A stretch of DNA of 64,000 nucleotides from Acidobacteriota bacterium (GTDB lineage Bacteria; Acidobacteriota; Terriglobia; Terriglobales; Acidobacteriaceae). Position 1 is the stretch's first letter. Every line of letters begins with the position of its first letter. The notes under the pieces were generated by a model, which worked only from the letters and a program-made list of their open reading frames with translations, did not search any database and was not told where the DNA came from. The translations under genes were made by a program, and so were the position numbers. This document shows positions 36,592-44,911 of this stretch, piece after piece. The DNA is taken from contig PJLO01000011.1 of NCBI GenBank assembly GCA_003010405.1, positions 1 through 64,000 on the forward strand. Direction: 5' to 3'.

Positions 36592-36641
36592 CGGGCCTCA
36601 CACCTCGCAGCGCATCGCGTTTTCACCGCACTATTTAATGC

Positions 36642-37427
36642 CTACAGCGTTCCGTTCAACTCCATGTGATGTACAAAACAGCCCTCGCGTGACCGGGCAT
36701 TCGGCGTACAGATCCAGGTTTCACACTCCGGACGCGATTCAATGTCGAGACCAGCGGAGCGCAACATGGCCTCGGCAGCGGCCCGGTTCGGTATCCACCA
36801 GTTCGTCTGATCATTGGAATAACTTTGCTCGACAAAATACATCTGTGGCCAGCATGGATCTGAAAAGATATCCTTGCGCCAAAAATCGTAGTCGCTCTCC
36901 CAGTGCTTGATTTCTTCCGAACCGCGAATCATGGTTTGGAAGATCAATTTGCCACGCACTTTCGTCACTACCTTGTCGAGCGCATAAAGCGGATAACGAA
37001 GGTGATAGAGCACGCCCATGAAGAGGACGAAATCAAACTGTCCCGCAATCTGCTCCAGATCGTAGACACTGCGTTTTTCCAGTTCGATTTCCAATCCGAG
37101 AGTATGGGATGCAAGCCGAGCTTGTTCGAGATAACGATCGCAGATATCGATGCCGAGCACCCGCTTGGCTCCGCGCTGCTTCATTTGCAGCGAATAGAAA
37201 CCGCCGTTGCAGCCAATATCCAGAACCGTTGCTCCGGTAAGGTCCGCCGGAATTGAGGAGGAAATGTGCCGCCATTTTACGTTTGGGAAATCGCCAAGGA
37301 AGTGATTCGGCGCGGTTTTTATACCGTGCAGATCAATGTTGTGAAACCAGTCTCCGAGCTCTGATATCCGGCGCGCCAGAGCTTCGGAAGTAGCCGCGGA
37401 AGTGATTGGAAGACCCTGTGGTGGCAT
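36642..37427 (-). CDS. SAM-dependent methyltransferase (TIGR04290/Rta_06860 type)
   Basis: 261 residues. SAM motif I is VLDIGCNGGFYS (about 68-79), motif II region VLGIDICDRYLEQAR, post-I acidic residue and MGVLYHLRYPLYALDKV. The N-terminal GDWFHNIDLHGIKTAP and the GQFDFVLFMGVLYHL block resemble the Rta_06860 family seen beside glycosyltransferases. It is first in the cluster and probably methylates a sugar or cap of the product. It lies 50 bp upstream of the glycosidase-like gene. Confidence 0.83.
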   Translation of the reverse strand: MPPQGLPITSAATSEALARRISELGDWFHNIDLHGIKTAPNHFLGDFPNVKWRHISSSIPADLTGATVLDIGCNGGFYSLQMKQRGAKRVLGIDICDRYLEQARLASHTLGLEIELEKRSVYDLEQIAGQFDFVLFMGVLYHLRYPLYALDKVVTKVRGKLIFQTMIRGSEEIKHWESDYDFWRKDIFSDPCWPQMYFVEQSYSNDQTNWWIPNRAAAEAMLRSAGLDIESRPECETWICTPNARSREGCFVHHMELNGTL

Positions 37428-37583
37428 CGGACCTGTTGGGCAGCGAAATCGAATTAGTCTTGCCTCTCAAAAGTTAGACGCGCAATGATCTACTCGGGAT
37501 GCTCCGCTCGCCAGCTGGTGGCAGACCATGTTTCGAACACATTGATCCGGCCGCTATCTCGTTGGTAGAGCCGCTGGCATCCG

Positions 37584-37730
37584 CTACACAACACTTCGCC
37601 CCCTCATCAGGTTCACTAAAGCAATCACCAGTGCGATTACCAGCAGCAGGTGAATCAGAGACCCCGCAATATGCAGGCTCCATCCCAAAAGCCAAAGCAC
37701 AAGTAGAATCGCAAAAATTGTCCAGAGCAT
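37584..37730 (-). CDS. lmo0937-family small membrane protein, very short gene
   Basis: 48 residues from the ATG at 37730, preceded by GAGGGGGATCAC. Two hydrophobic helices (MLWTIFAILLVLWLLGW and LIHLLLVIALVIALVNL) with a G-S-L-I-H turn, paralogous to the protein at 20849-21007 (VLWLLG shared). Function unknown; probably an inner-membrane stress protein. It is isolated between the methyltransferase start and the two-component module. Confidence 0.75.
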   Translation of the reverse strand: MLWTIFAILLVLWLLGWSLHIAGSLIHLLLVIALVIALVNLMRGRSVV

Positions 37731-37992
37731 GTGATCCCCCTCGCCCGAGGCCAGACCCAAACAGAAACTTCGGGCACATGGTCAGCTGCGCCGGTTCTTT
37801 GCGGCTAGAGGTGCAATATAGCTTTTGGAGAACCGCGCCAGCGTTTCAATTGAGAATGAAGCAACACAGGCGAAGTTGGCCGGGCAGAACAAAAATAGTG
37901 CGCGCTACCTGCGCAGCGCGCACCGGGGCGAATGGAGCAGAACAACAGAAGAAAAACCAGGAAAACGATCTTGGACGAATGCGCCTATGGCC

Positions 37993-38481
37993 CTAGTTCA
38001 CGACTTCCAGACGGGAACGAATATTGCTGGCAAGCTGACAGACCGAAGTTAGTTTTTCGAGAGCATCCATCGGCATATCCGGCGTGGTCATCGCCAACTC
38101 TGTTGAGAGCAAAATCCCGGTGACCGCATCGCGTATTTCGCTGCGCAACTGGGATTCGGCGGCGCGAACCGCAATCATGCGCGATTCGCGATTACGTCGC
38201 TGCGCTACCCGAAGCTCGCGCGCGATTCGGTCCGCATTGCTTACGGCCAGGTTCACATATACGGGAATGGCAAGTCCGAGGTTATTTAGCAAAGATTCCA
38301 GGGCTTCGCCATCGGCTTCCACCATCGGGTCGTCCATGATAACCGCGGAATACTCATTGTTACGCAGTCTGGAAGCCGCTTTGCGAACCGACTCGCAGAC
38401 TTCAACCGACTCCCCGACAGCTCGTTCCAGGACAACTCCGCACTCAACACGGCGATCGTTCGATGTCACTAATAAAATCAT
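37993..38481 (-). CDS. Degenerate receiver-like protein with DHp-like tail
   Basis: 162 residues. The first 80 residues have a receiver-like layout (MILLVTSNDR, SAVIMDDPM with D50/D51 near the phospho-acceptor position) but lack the early acidic pair and the Lys. The C-terminus (about 105-155; AESQLRSEIRDAVTGILLSTELAM) looks like a histidine-kinase dimerisation helix without its His. No ATPase domain. It follows the NtrC-type gene by 77 bp and may modulate it by docking rather than by catalysis. Confidence 0.55.
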   Translation of the reverse strand: MILLVTSNDRRVECGVVLERAVGESVEVCESVRKAASRLRNNEYSAVIMDDPMVEADGEALESLLNNLGLAIPVYVNLAVSNADRIARELRVAQRRNRESRMIAVRAAESQLRSEIRDAVTGILLSTELAMTTPDMPMDALEKLTSVCQLASNIRSRLEVVN

Positions 38482-38558
38482 AATCTCCTCACTCTTCCAT
38501 GCACGCGCATGGGATGACGCGAAACACTTGTCGCGTATCAGTTGGGTGGCCGCTCTTC

Positions 38559-39953
38559 CTACTGGAGTGCGCCGTATTCTTTAAGCTTGCGATACAGGGT
38601 GGTCTTGCCGATTCCAAGCAGGCGCGCAGCCTCTAGCTTGTCTCCGTGAAGCAGATCGATGGCACCCAAAATAGCCTGCTTTTCCATCTCGGCGATCGGC
38701 ATAATGCCTCGCCGCGGAACTGCTTTTTCGGCTACCGGCTCGACCTGGTCCCGCCAGTTCTGAATAGTGGTGGGAAGATCACTGACATGAATGGTGGGAC
38801 CGCTGGTGAATGCACAGGATCGCTCAATGCAGTTCTCCAGTTCGCGAATATTGCCGGGCCAGTCGTAACCAAGCATCAGTTTCAGTGCGTCGTCACTGAT
38901 GTTGCGCCGCACTCCCGTCGAACGGGTGAGCCGTTCCAGAAAATGCCCGGCAAGCAACGGAATGTCCTGTTTACGCTGGCGCAGTGGAGGAATGCGAAGG
39001 CTCAGTACGTTGAGCCGGAAGAAAAGGTCGCGCCGGAATGAGCCCTGAGCGACTGCCTGCTCCAGATCGCGATTGGTGGCTGCCAGCACGCGGACGTCAA
39101 TGGGTACAGCCTTGGTGCCGCCGACCGGACGAATTTCCTTTTCCTGCAATGCGCGCAACAGCTTGGCTTGCAGATCAATGGGCAGCTCGCCAATTTCGTC
39201 GAGGAAAATCGTTCCGCCGTCAGCCGCCTGCAGGAGGCCGTCTTTGTTTTTGTTGGCGCCCGTAAAGGCGCCTTTCACATAACCAAAAAGCTCGCTCTCG
39301 ATCAATGTCGGAACCAGCGACCCACAGTCGATGGCCACAAAGGGCTTTTCGCGAGAGCCGCCCGAATAGTGGATCGAACGAGCAACCAGTTCCTTCCCTG
39401 TGCCGCTCTCGCCAAGGATCAGAACCGGATGCGAGCTGTGCGCGGCCTTGGAAATGATGCGATAGAGCTTCTCCATCTCCGGCGAGCGGCCGACGATTGC
39501 CCCAAATCCCTCTTTGCTCTTTACCTGCTGGCGCAAAATACGATTCTCGGTCGAGAGCTGGAGATGACCCAGCACGCGATCCAAAATCAGCCGCAGCTCT
39601 TCCAGGTTAAAGGGCTTGGTCACATAATCGTATGCGCCCTGCTTCATCGCCTGAACCGCCGATTGCACGCTGGCATAGCCGGTCATGACCACCACAACCG
39701 TTTCAGGACGCCGGCGCTTGACCTCTTTCAGAACTTCCAGCCCGCCGACACCGGGCAAACGCAGATCCAGCAGCAACACGTCAATGCTGGTCGTATCCAG
39801 CACGCGAAATGCGTGCTCCGCGTTATCGGCGATGTAAGTTGAATATCCAATACCCTGAGCGACATCTCGACAACCCTCGCGAATTGTCCGTTCATCGTCC
39901 ACAATAAGCAGGTTCAAGAGATTCGCTTCCGCTTTGTCGCAGTTTTGGTCCAT
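38559..39953 (-). CDS. NtrC-family sigma-54-dependent response regulator
   Basis: 464 residues from MDQNCDKAEANLL at 39953; the open frame extends upstream without support. Receiver domain with phospho-acceptor D63 (LLLDLRLPG), AAA+ domain with Walker A GESGTGKE, GAFTGA loop (sigma-54 contact) and DEIGELP, then a Fis-type helix-turn-helix (LEAARLLGIGKTTLYRKLKEYG). It activates sigma-54 promoters when phosphorylated. A consensus sigma-54 promoter lies upstream of the neighbouring small gene. No full-length kinase is encoded beside it. Confidence 0.93.
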   Translation of the reverse strand: MDQNCDKAEANLLNLLIVDDERTIREGCRDVAQGIGYSTYIADNAEHAFRVLDTTSIDVLLLDLRLPGVGGLEVLKEVKRRRPETVVVVMTGYASVQSAVQAMKQGAYDYVTKPFNLEELRLILDRVLGHLQLSTENRILRQQVKSKEGFGAIVGRSPEMEKLYRIISKAAHSSHPVLILGESGTGKELVARSIHYSGGSREKPFVAIDCGSLVPTLIESELFGYVKGAFTGANKNKDGLLQAADGGTIFLDEIGELPIDLQAKLLRALQEKEIRPVGGTKAVPIDVRVLAATNRDLEQAVAQGSFRRDLFFRLNVLSLRIPPLRQRKQDIPLLAGHFLERLTRSTGVRRNISDDALKLMLGYDWPGNIRELENCIERSCAFTSGPTIHVSDLPTTIQNWRDQVEPVAEKAVPRRGIMPIAEMEKQAILGAIDLLHGDKLEAARLLGIGKTTLYRKLKEYGALQ

Positions 39954-40128
39954 GGCTATCGCGCCGCGAATTATACTGATCGGCACATCCTGGACCGAAG
40001 TGCCTGTATCACGCATTGGTGTGCTGAACGACACACTCGAGATGTGATTGGGAATCCGCGATGCGGTTCCCCTTGTTGAATCTATTATTCCCATTGCCCC
40101 TCCCACCATCATCTGCTCTGCTGAATCC

Positions 40129-40446
40129 TTACTGCTCCTGAACCCCGCCCGCCGAATTGCCCTTAACGCCGACTTCCCGTTCGCCACAGGAGGCCAGCAA
40201 CTGACTGCGAATCTCGCGCACCAGAGCAGAGCCTCGCTCGCCGCTTTCGCACACATTCGAGGCATATTGCTGAAGCGATCCCGACTCCAAAAACTGCGCG
40301 AGTAACCCACCTGCAATCAGGACTCCGGTAAGAATATTCGCCAGTTCATGGAGACTCTGACGGATTGCCAGTACGCGGGGTGCGTCCATCGTGATGCTGC
40401 CAAGGCTCACCATCACGGGAGAGCCAGCCGCTTCGGTCGTGTTCAT
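40129..40446 (-). CDS. Small DHp-like (histidine phosphotransfer-type) protein
   Basis: 105 residues from the ATG at 40446. Residues 25-85 form a helical hairpin with SLHELANILTG (H33-E34-x-x-N37), like the H-box of NtrB-type kinases (HExxN), then a second helix (RGSALVREIRSQLLA). There is no catalytic ATPase domain. It may be a phosphotransfer or decoy partner for the NtrC-type regulator encoded 175 bp downstream. It is transcribed from the sigma-54 promoter at 40471-40487. Confidence 0.55.
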   Translation of the reverse strand: MNTTEAAGSPVMVSLGSITMDAPRVLAIRQSLHELANILTGVLIAGGLLAQFLESGSLQQYASNVCESGERGSALVREIRSQLLASCGEREVGVKGNSAGGVQEQ

Positions 40447-40470
40447 TTCGGGTTTCACGCAATTCCTAAA

Positions 40471-40487
40471 TGCAATACACGTGCCAA
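40471..40487 (-). promoter_or_regulatory. Sigma-54 promoter (-24/-12)
   Basis: On the minus strand TTGGCACG-N4-TTGCA matches the sigma-54 consensus throughout, with GG-N10-GC spacing. It is 25 bp upstream of the small DHp-like gene and in line with the NtrC-type gene. The 309-bp gap 40447-40755 otherwise holds only the hairpin at 40703-40732. Confidence 0.85.
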
Positions 40488-40702
40488 ATTGGGTTAAAAA
40501 CCGCAAATAATAGCAGTGCAAGGACTTCTGGGATGACTTACGGTCGCAACGATGATCCTCCCAGCTTCAGACGTAATTCCCGAAATGGGACGAATCATCC
40601 TCAACTACGAATCAAGTATTTTGTTTTCTTTGCGTTGCCAAAATGGAAGTCATTCCCGGAAGGGGAGAACAAAAAGCGCAAGCTAGCAAGCCTGTGCAAA
40701 AC

Positions 40703-40732
40703 AATGGGGATTCCACAACCGGAATCCCCATT
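40703..40732 (-). terminator. Terminator of the glycine-zipper lipoprotein gene
   Basis: AATGGGGATTCC and GGAATCCCCATT form a perfect 12-bp stem with a 6-nt loop, followed by GTTTTGC on the minus strand. It is 24 bp past the stop at 40756. Confidence 0.75.
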
Positions 40733-40755
40733 TCCTGCCTGGTTGCCGGACTCGG

Positions 40756-41559
40756 CTACCGGACTTCCACCGGCTGGCGCAGCCGGAAGGTAAGTTGACG
40801 CTCGGCGTTGAAAGCCACGTCGTGCTTACCTGTTGCCGCCGCCGTTGCGGTTCCCGCGCCCGCGCCGACCGCTGACCCGATCAAGGCTCCTTTTCCTCCT
40901 CCCATCAGTCCGCCAAGCAGAGCTCCGCCTCCAGCCCCTCCGCCAATCCAAGCCAAGTTTCGCTTCTTGTGCGAGGCACCGCGAGCTGTAACTTTCGAGG
41001 TGGTGATCGCCACTTCTTTTCCTGCAACCCGCATCGAGCTAAGTTCGAGCTGGAGCATTCCAGGATGTCGCAGCCGTCCAGAGTGCTCGGCCGCTACCAC
41101 CTTCCCTGTAACTTTGGCTCCGCTGGGCGCCACAGTGTGCCCGTCCACCAGAAGCGGAGAATCGAGCACGGCATGGAAACGGTCTCCCCGGCTCGCGCTG
41201 GCGCTTGAGATCGAAGATTGAAGCCGAATGCTGACGGGAGTGCCCGCGGGGATTTCCAGAGGGCGGTAGCTTGTGCGGGCATAATCACTGCCGGCAGCGT
41301 CATCGGCTGCCGGTGCGGGTTCCGAGATGGGCGATTGAGGAATTGAACTCGGATTGCTGGCAACAGCATCGCCAGCGGCCGAGGAGGTGGCGAACGTTGG
41401 CGCCGGCGCATCTGCAGCCGTGCGGGTGGAAGAGGTTGGGGGCGGCGTGCCGGTCCCGGGCAAGGCCACAGACGCTTGCGCGTCTTGCGAAACTTTTTTG
41501 CAGGAAACAGTCAGGGCAAGAACAGTTACGAGCAATAGTGCAGGGATCGATCTATTCAT
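40756..41559 (-). CDS. Glycine-zipper lipoprotein
   Basis: 267 residues from the ATG at 41559 (GGAGCTCC). Lipobox LALTVSC gives Cys20. An Ala/Pro/Ser-rich linker (25-85) precedes a beta-rich domain (about 90-195; IPAGTPVSIRLQSSISS, VAPSGAKVTGKVV). A Gly-zipper follows (GGGAGGGALLGGLMGGGKGA, then more Gly/Ala), a probable membrane-inserting hairpin. It likely sits in the outer membrane. A sigma-54-like site lies upstream. Confidence 0.75.
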   Translation of the reverse strand: MNRSIPALLLVTVLALTVSCKKVSQDAQASVALPGTGTPPPTSSTRTAADAPAPTFATSSAAGDAVASNPSSIPQSPISEPAPAADDAAGSDYARTSYRPLEIPAGTPVSIRLQSSISSASASRGDRFHAVLDSPLLVDGHTVAPSGAKVTGKVVAAEHSGRLRHPGMLQLELSSMRVAGKEVAITTSKVTARGASHKKRNLAWIGGGAGGGALLGGLMGGGKGALIGSAVGAGAGTATAAATGKHDVAFNAERQLTFRLRQPVEVR

Positions 41560-41592
41560 GGAGCTCCTTCCAGGAGAATACGAACAGCATCT

Positions 41593-41609
41593 TGCAAATC
41601 GACTGCCAG
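41593..41609 (-). promoter_or_regulatory. Candidate sigma-54 promoter of the lipoprotein gene
   Basis: CTGGCAG-N5-TTGCA on the minus strand keeps the GG-N10-GC spacing, with G for C in the -24 block (TGGCAG for TGGCAC). It is 34 bp upstream of the start codon at 41559 and lies next to the NtrC-type module. Confidence 0.5.
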
Positions 41610-41710
41610 CTCGTATGTTCATTACCTGCAATCAGATCCGCCGCGATTCGCTAAAGCAGGGCGAGTAGATTTGACACTCTATTGAGCAAAGTTTCTGGAC
41701 GAAAGCCGGG

Positions 41711-41748
41711 AAAAAGTGAAATGCCCGACTGTAACAGCCGGGCATTTC
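41711..41748 (-). terminator. Terminator of the BNR-repeat gene
   Basis: GAAATGCCCG and CGGGCATTTC form a 10-bp stem with an 11-nt loop, followed on the minus strand by ACTTTTTCCC. Confidence 0.8.
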
Positions 41749-41768
41749 GTCTAAAACATTTCTGCTTT

Positions 41769-43745
41769 TTATTGTTGTCCAGCCGCTGCTACAACCTGAG
41801 GCTCCTGCATCAGCAAGCCATTGTGCCAGGTAGTGACGAAAAGCCGATCCCCCTGCACTGCGGCTCCGGTGATTTCAAACGACGCCCCGGGGCCTGTCTG
41901 CCAACTCTGTCCGTGATCGCGACTCAGGTATACCGTGCTCGAGCCTTCGGCGGTCGCCAGCAGCAGCCCGCCCTCATCGCGGATGGAGCGAACGAAGTGG
42001 GTGGGAAGCCCATTCAGCACGTGCTCCCAAACCTGTGACTCCGGCTTCCAGCGCAGCGCCCCTTCGCGGGTAGCAAGCCACACCACGCCATCGCTGGCAA
42101 CCGTAGCCGAATAGATTCGGCTCACCCATTCGGGGACGGCCGCGCGGGACCAGTGCTCTCCCTCATCGCTTGTGAACCACACTTTGCGCAAGGTCGTAGC
42201 CACTGCTATCTTGTCGTTTGCCGAGACGGACAGGAACGCCTTTTCGCCTTCGACCGGACCGCCGCTCCAGCTCTTCCCTTCATTCGCGCTCGTCAGTACC
42301 CCGGCATCCGTCGCCGCATACCAACGGCGGGGGTTCAAGGCAACGGCTGTGACACGACCCTGAAAAACGGAACGGCTCAAGGTTGCGGGCAGAGTTTTTG
42401 CGGTTATTACTTTTCCGTTCTTGCCGCGCACGGTCCTTCGTGACGGAGCTGGTCTTTGACTCACAACGTCCTTACTGGGTACCCAACGCTGAGTTTTCGG
42501 CTCAAGCAGGTAAATACCACGATTTGTCCCGGCAACCAGCTGCCCTTTTGAAGACTCGCGGAGATCGAACACATCCGAACCGCCCAGGCCATCGCTCAGC
42601 TGGTGCCAGGCGCCGTTGCGGATTCGAAAAACTCCCCCGAACTCCTTGTCGTTCACGATTCCGGCATAAATGTCAGAGGGATTTTGCGTGCCAACTACAA
42701 GCGAGGTGATCTGCCGTTGGGAAAAGCCATCGTTCGAGGCATGAAACGTCAGGCCCGCGTCATCAGAAGCGAAGATTCCGGCACGATCGGTGGCGATCAA
42801 AACTCGTTTTGAATTTCGAGGATCGACCATCACGTCGTTAAGTATGAAGTTCGGTGGCGAAGTTAATTTGAACACTTTGCCGCCGTCCACGGTTTTCCAG
42901 AGCCCCTCGGTTGTTCCGGCATACACCACTCTGGCGTCCACAGGATCCTGTTGCAGAACACGAGTGCGACGTGCGGTGCTTGGAATTCCCTGAATTTTGT
43001 GGAAGAGTTCCCCGCCATTTTCGCTCTTGTAAATTCCCGAGCAAGCGCTGGCAAAGACGATCTGCGGATTAGTGTGATCGATGATTATGGAGAACACATC
43101 GGAGTCATCGATCATACCCTGCTTAATGTTTTTCCAGGTCACACCGCCATCGGTCGTCTTCCACGGGAGATGCCAAGTGCCAGCGTAGATGATCTGCGGA
43201 TTGCGAGGATCGATGGCCACCGATTCAAAGTTTTTAAGATCGGGATGGCCAACCGGACTGATACGTGTCCATGTTTCGCCCTTGTCGGTACTGCGATAAA
43301 GTCCGTCGAGAGAGCCAGCGACCAGAATGCGCGGATCAGAAGCGGCCATTGCCAGAGCCTGGACGCTCTTGCCTCGCAGATCGGCGGGCTCGCTCCAGTT
43401 GCGTCCGCCATCGCGGGTTATAAAGAAACCGCCTCCCGACCCCATCACACTCCAGGCCGCAACGTACATGGTTGCAGGATGCGAGGGATCGAAAACAACA
43501 TCTTCGAGCATCAGATCCTGACCTGCGCCAAGATGCGCGAAGTGCCTCCAGTGGCGACCACCATCAATCGACTCGAACAGTGCTCCCGCACCGGAACCCA
43601 AAATGATGTGGTCAGGATTGGATGGATCGTAGGCTAAAGCACGGGCATTCCCGCCATATGGCCCCAGAGAACGCCACTGGGCTGAAGCGGGAATTGAGAT
43701 CGCAAGTGTCAGGGCAAAAAACAGCAAGGACAAACGTTTCAACAT
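41769..43745 (-). CDS. Secreted BNR/VPS10-type beta-propeller protein
   Basis: 658 residues from the ATG at 43745 (GAGGAGTCCG). Signal peptide MLKRLSLLFFALTLAISIPASAQ. About ten Asp-box/BNR-type repeats follow, such as SIDGGRHWRHF, TRDGGRNWSEP, STDKGETWTRI, TTDGGVTWKNI and SRDHGQSWQTG, alternating with DPxNPxxI/YAG blocks. This is the layout of VPS10/sortilin-like and photosystem-stability-factor-like propellers. It is exported; ligand unknown. A truncated, frameshifted copy of its 5' end lies at 44640-44696. Confidence 0.85.
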   Translation of the reverse strand: MLKRLSLLFFALTLAISIPASAQWRSLGPYGGNARALAYDPSNPDHIILGSGAGALFESIDGGRHWRHFAHLGAGQDLMLEDVVFDPSHPATMYVAAWSVMGSGGGFFITRDGGRNWSEPADLRGKSVQALAMAASDPRILVAGSLDGLYRSTDKGETWTRISPVGHPDLKNFESVAIDPRNPQIIYAGTWHLPWKTTDGGVTWKNIKQGMIDDSDVFSIIIDHTNPQIVFASACSGIYKSENGGELFHKIQGIPSTARRTRVLQQDPVDARVVYAGTTEGLWKTVDGGKVFKLTSPPNFILNDVMVDPRNSKRVLIATDRAGIFASDDAGLTFHASNDGFSQRQITSLVVGTQNPSDIYAGIVNDKEFGGVFRIRNGAWHQLSDGLGGSDVFDLRESSKGQLVAGTNRGIYLLEPKTQRWVPSKDVVSQRPAPSRRTVRGKNGKVITAKTLPATLSRSVFQGRVTAVALNPRRWYAATDAGVLTSANEGKSWSGGPVEGEKAFLSVSANDKIAVATTLRKVWFTSDEGEHWSRAAVPEWVSRIYSATVASDGVVWLATREGALRWKPESQVWEHVLNGLPTHFVRSIRDEGGLLLATAEGSSTVYLSRDHGQSWQTGPGASFEITGAAVQGDRLFVTTWHNGLLMQEPQVVAAAGQQ

Positions 43746-43875
43746 CGGACTCCTCGTCGCACCGCCAGGCAGCGAAGCAGTCTGCAAAACGTTTTCAGGC
43801 TCGCCGCGCGCCGTCAATTTCCAAAGATTGTTGCACAAAAGCATCAGCCGGCGACGTGACGTAAGTACAAAAAAG

Positions 43876-43915
43876 CCCCGGCCACGTGCTGACTGTTTGA
43901 CGCACCTGGCCGGGG
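43876..43915 (-). terminator. Terminator of the 23-residue-repeat gene (copy A)
   Basis: CCCCGGCCA and TGGCCGGGG form a 9-bp stem flanked by AAAAAA, giving a T tract on the minus strand. A diverged copy lies at 44817-44856. Confidence 0.8.
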
Positions 43916-43959
43916 AAAAGAGACCTCGATTAAAACTCTTAGATTACACGCCCGATAAC

Positions 43960-44463
43960 TTACTTCTTAACTTGGGTCTTTCCGAACGGATCAGAGTACG
44001 GGACCTTAATCTGTCCACCCGACTTGGGTCTCTCCCCACCCTGGCTATTTACGAACGGATCGGGGTATGGGACTTGATGCACTCCAGCCGCTTTGGGTCT
44101 CTCCCCACTCTTGCTATCTCCGAATGGATTAGCGTACGGGACTTGGGTCTGTCCAGCCGTCTTGGGTCTCTCCCCACTCTTGCCATCTCCGAACGGATTA
44201 ACGTACGGGACTTGAGTCTGTCCAGCCGTCTTGGGTCTCTCCCCGCTCTTGCCATCTCCGAACGGATTAGCGTACGGGACTTGGGTCTGTCCAGCCGTCT
44301 TGGGTCTCTCCCCACTCTTGCCATCTGCGAACGGATTGCGGTACGGGATTTGAGCCGGTTGCCCCACCTCGGCCTTGGGCGTATTCACCTGCGCGGATGT
44401 CAGCGATGGCACGCAAAGAGCAACGCACAGAACTACGGGAACAAAAATATGGCGCTTTAACAT
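43960..44463 (-). CDS. Secreted protein made of 23-residue repeats
   Basis: 167 residues from the ATG at 44463 (GGAGGATCAC). Signal peptide MLKRHIFVPVVLCVALCVPS ending at TSAQ. The mature protein is five units of 23 residues with a partial sixth; the core is [QK]-[IV]-P-Y-x-[ND]-P-F followed by a GERPK block. No cysteines, no recognised family. The 69-bp DNA unit is nearly identical in the central copies and diverges at the C-terminal end, which points to recent expansion. It shares signal-peptide residues VALCVPSL with the OmpA-like protein encoded upstream. Confidence 0.7.
   Translation of the reverse strand: MLKRHIFVPVVLCVALCVPSLTSAQVNTPKAEVGQPAQIPYRNPFADGKSGERPKTAGQTQVPYANPFGDGKSGERPKTAGQTQVPYVNPFGDGKSGERPKTAGQTQVPYANPFGDSKSGERPKAAGVHQVPYPDPFVNSQGGERPKSGGQIKVPYSDPFGKTQVKK
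43985..44355. repeat. 69-bp tandem repeat array
   Basis: Five 69-bp units plus a partial one inside the gene, with the ACGGATTAGCGTACGGGACT-type block recurring each period. The central units differ by only a few bases. The period is a multiple of three, so copy changes keep the frame. Confidence 0.85.
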
Positions 44464-44586
44464 GTGATCCTCCAAATCTCTTCGGGAACAACTGAACAAA
44501 CACAGCAGGGGCAGAGAGCCTGGAGCCAGAACGAACTGGCATCCCGCAACCGCTCACTCAATAACTCTGTCCTTTGCCGAGCATTT

Positions 44587-44602
44587 TAGCGCAACTTTGG
44601 AA
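44587..44602. promoter_or_regulatory. Shared upstream element, copy A
   Basis: TAGCGCAACTTTGGAA, about 125 bp upstream of the repeat-protein gene, recurs at 46612-46627 upstream of the OmpA-like gene. On the minus strand it reads TTCCAAAGTTGCGCTA and runs into a -10-like TAAAAT, so it is likely the promoter carried in the duplication. Confidence 0.5.
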
Positions 44603-44639
44603 ATTACTGTGAATGGTTTTTGGGGCAAGATCTGCCTAG

Positions 44640-44696
44640 CCTGAATTGAGATCGTAAGCGTCGGGACAAGAAACAGCACCGACAACGTTTCACCAT
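44640..44696 (-). pseudogene. Truncated 5' end of a second BNR-protein gene
   Basis: The DNA matches the first ~57 bp of the BNR gene (start codon to ATCTCAATTC) and its upstream GAGGAGTCCGATG-like leader, but one T is lost after AAACGTT, which breaks the frame, and the rest of the gene is absent. It marks the junction of a tandem duplication. The 448-bp gap 44464-44911 holds this remnant, the copied terminator and the shared promoter element, and no intact gene. Confidence 0.75.
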
Positions 44697-44816
44697 CGGA
44701 CTCCTCGCACATCGCCATGCGGCGGAAGCGATCTGCCGGAACTCTTGAGGTTCATGCGCGCCGTCAAATTTCAAAAGAGCAAAAGCACGAGCCGACAGGA
44801 TGACGTAAAACAAAAA

Positions 44817-44856
44817 TCCCGGCCAGATGCGAGCATTTTGACGCATCTGGTCGGGA
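44817..44856 (-). terminator. Terminator of the OmpA-like gene (copy B)
   Basis: TCCCGGCCAGATGCG and CGCATCTGGTCGGGA form a near-perfect 15-bp stem followed by TTTTTG on the minus strand; it is the diverged copy of the terminator at 43876-43915. Confidence 0.8.
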
Positions 44857-44911
44857 GAGAAACATCGGGCGAAACACTTAGTTGCGCGCCCGATGACTTA
44901 GATCGAGTTGT

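Noticed and set aside
43985..44355. Possible CRISPR array
   Set aside because: The repeat unit has no unique spacers; it is a continuous coding tandem repeat.
43828..44460. Open frame on the plus strand across the 69-bp repeats (210 codons)
   Set aside because: It is kept open by the repeat period. The minus-strand frame has the ribosome site, signal peptide and terminator.
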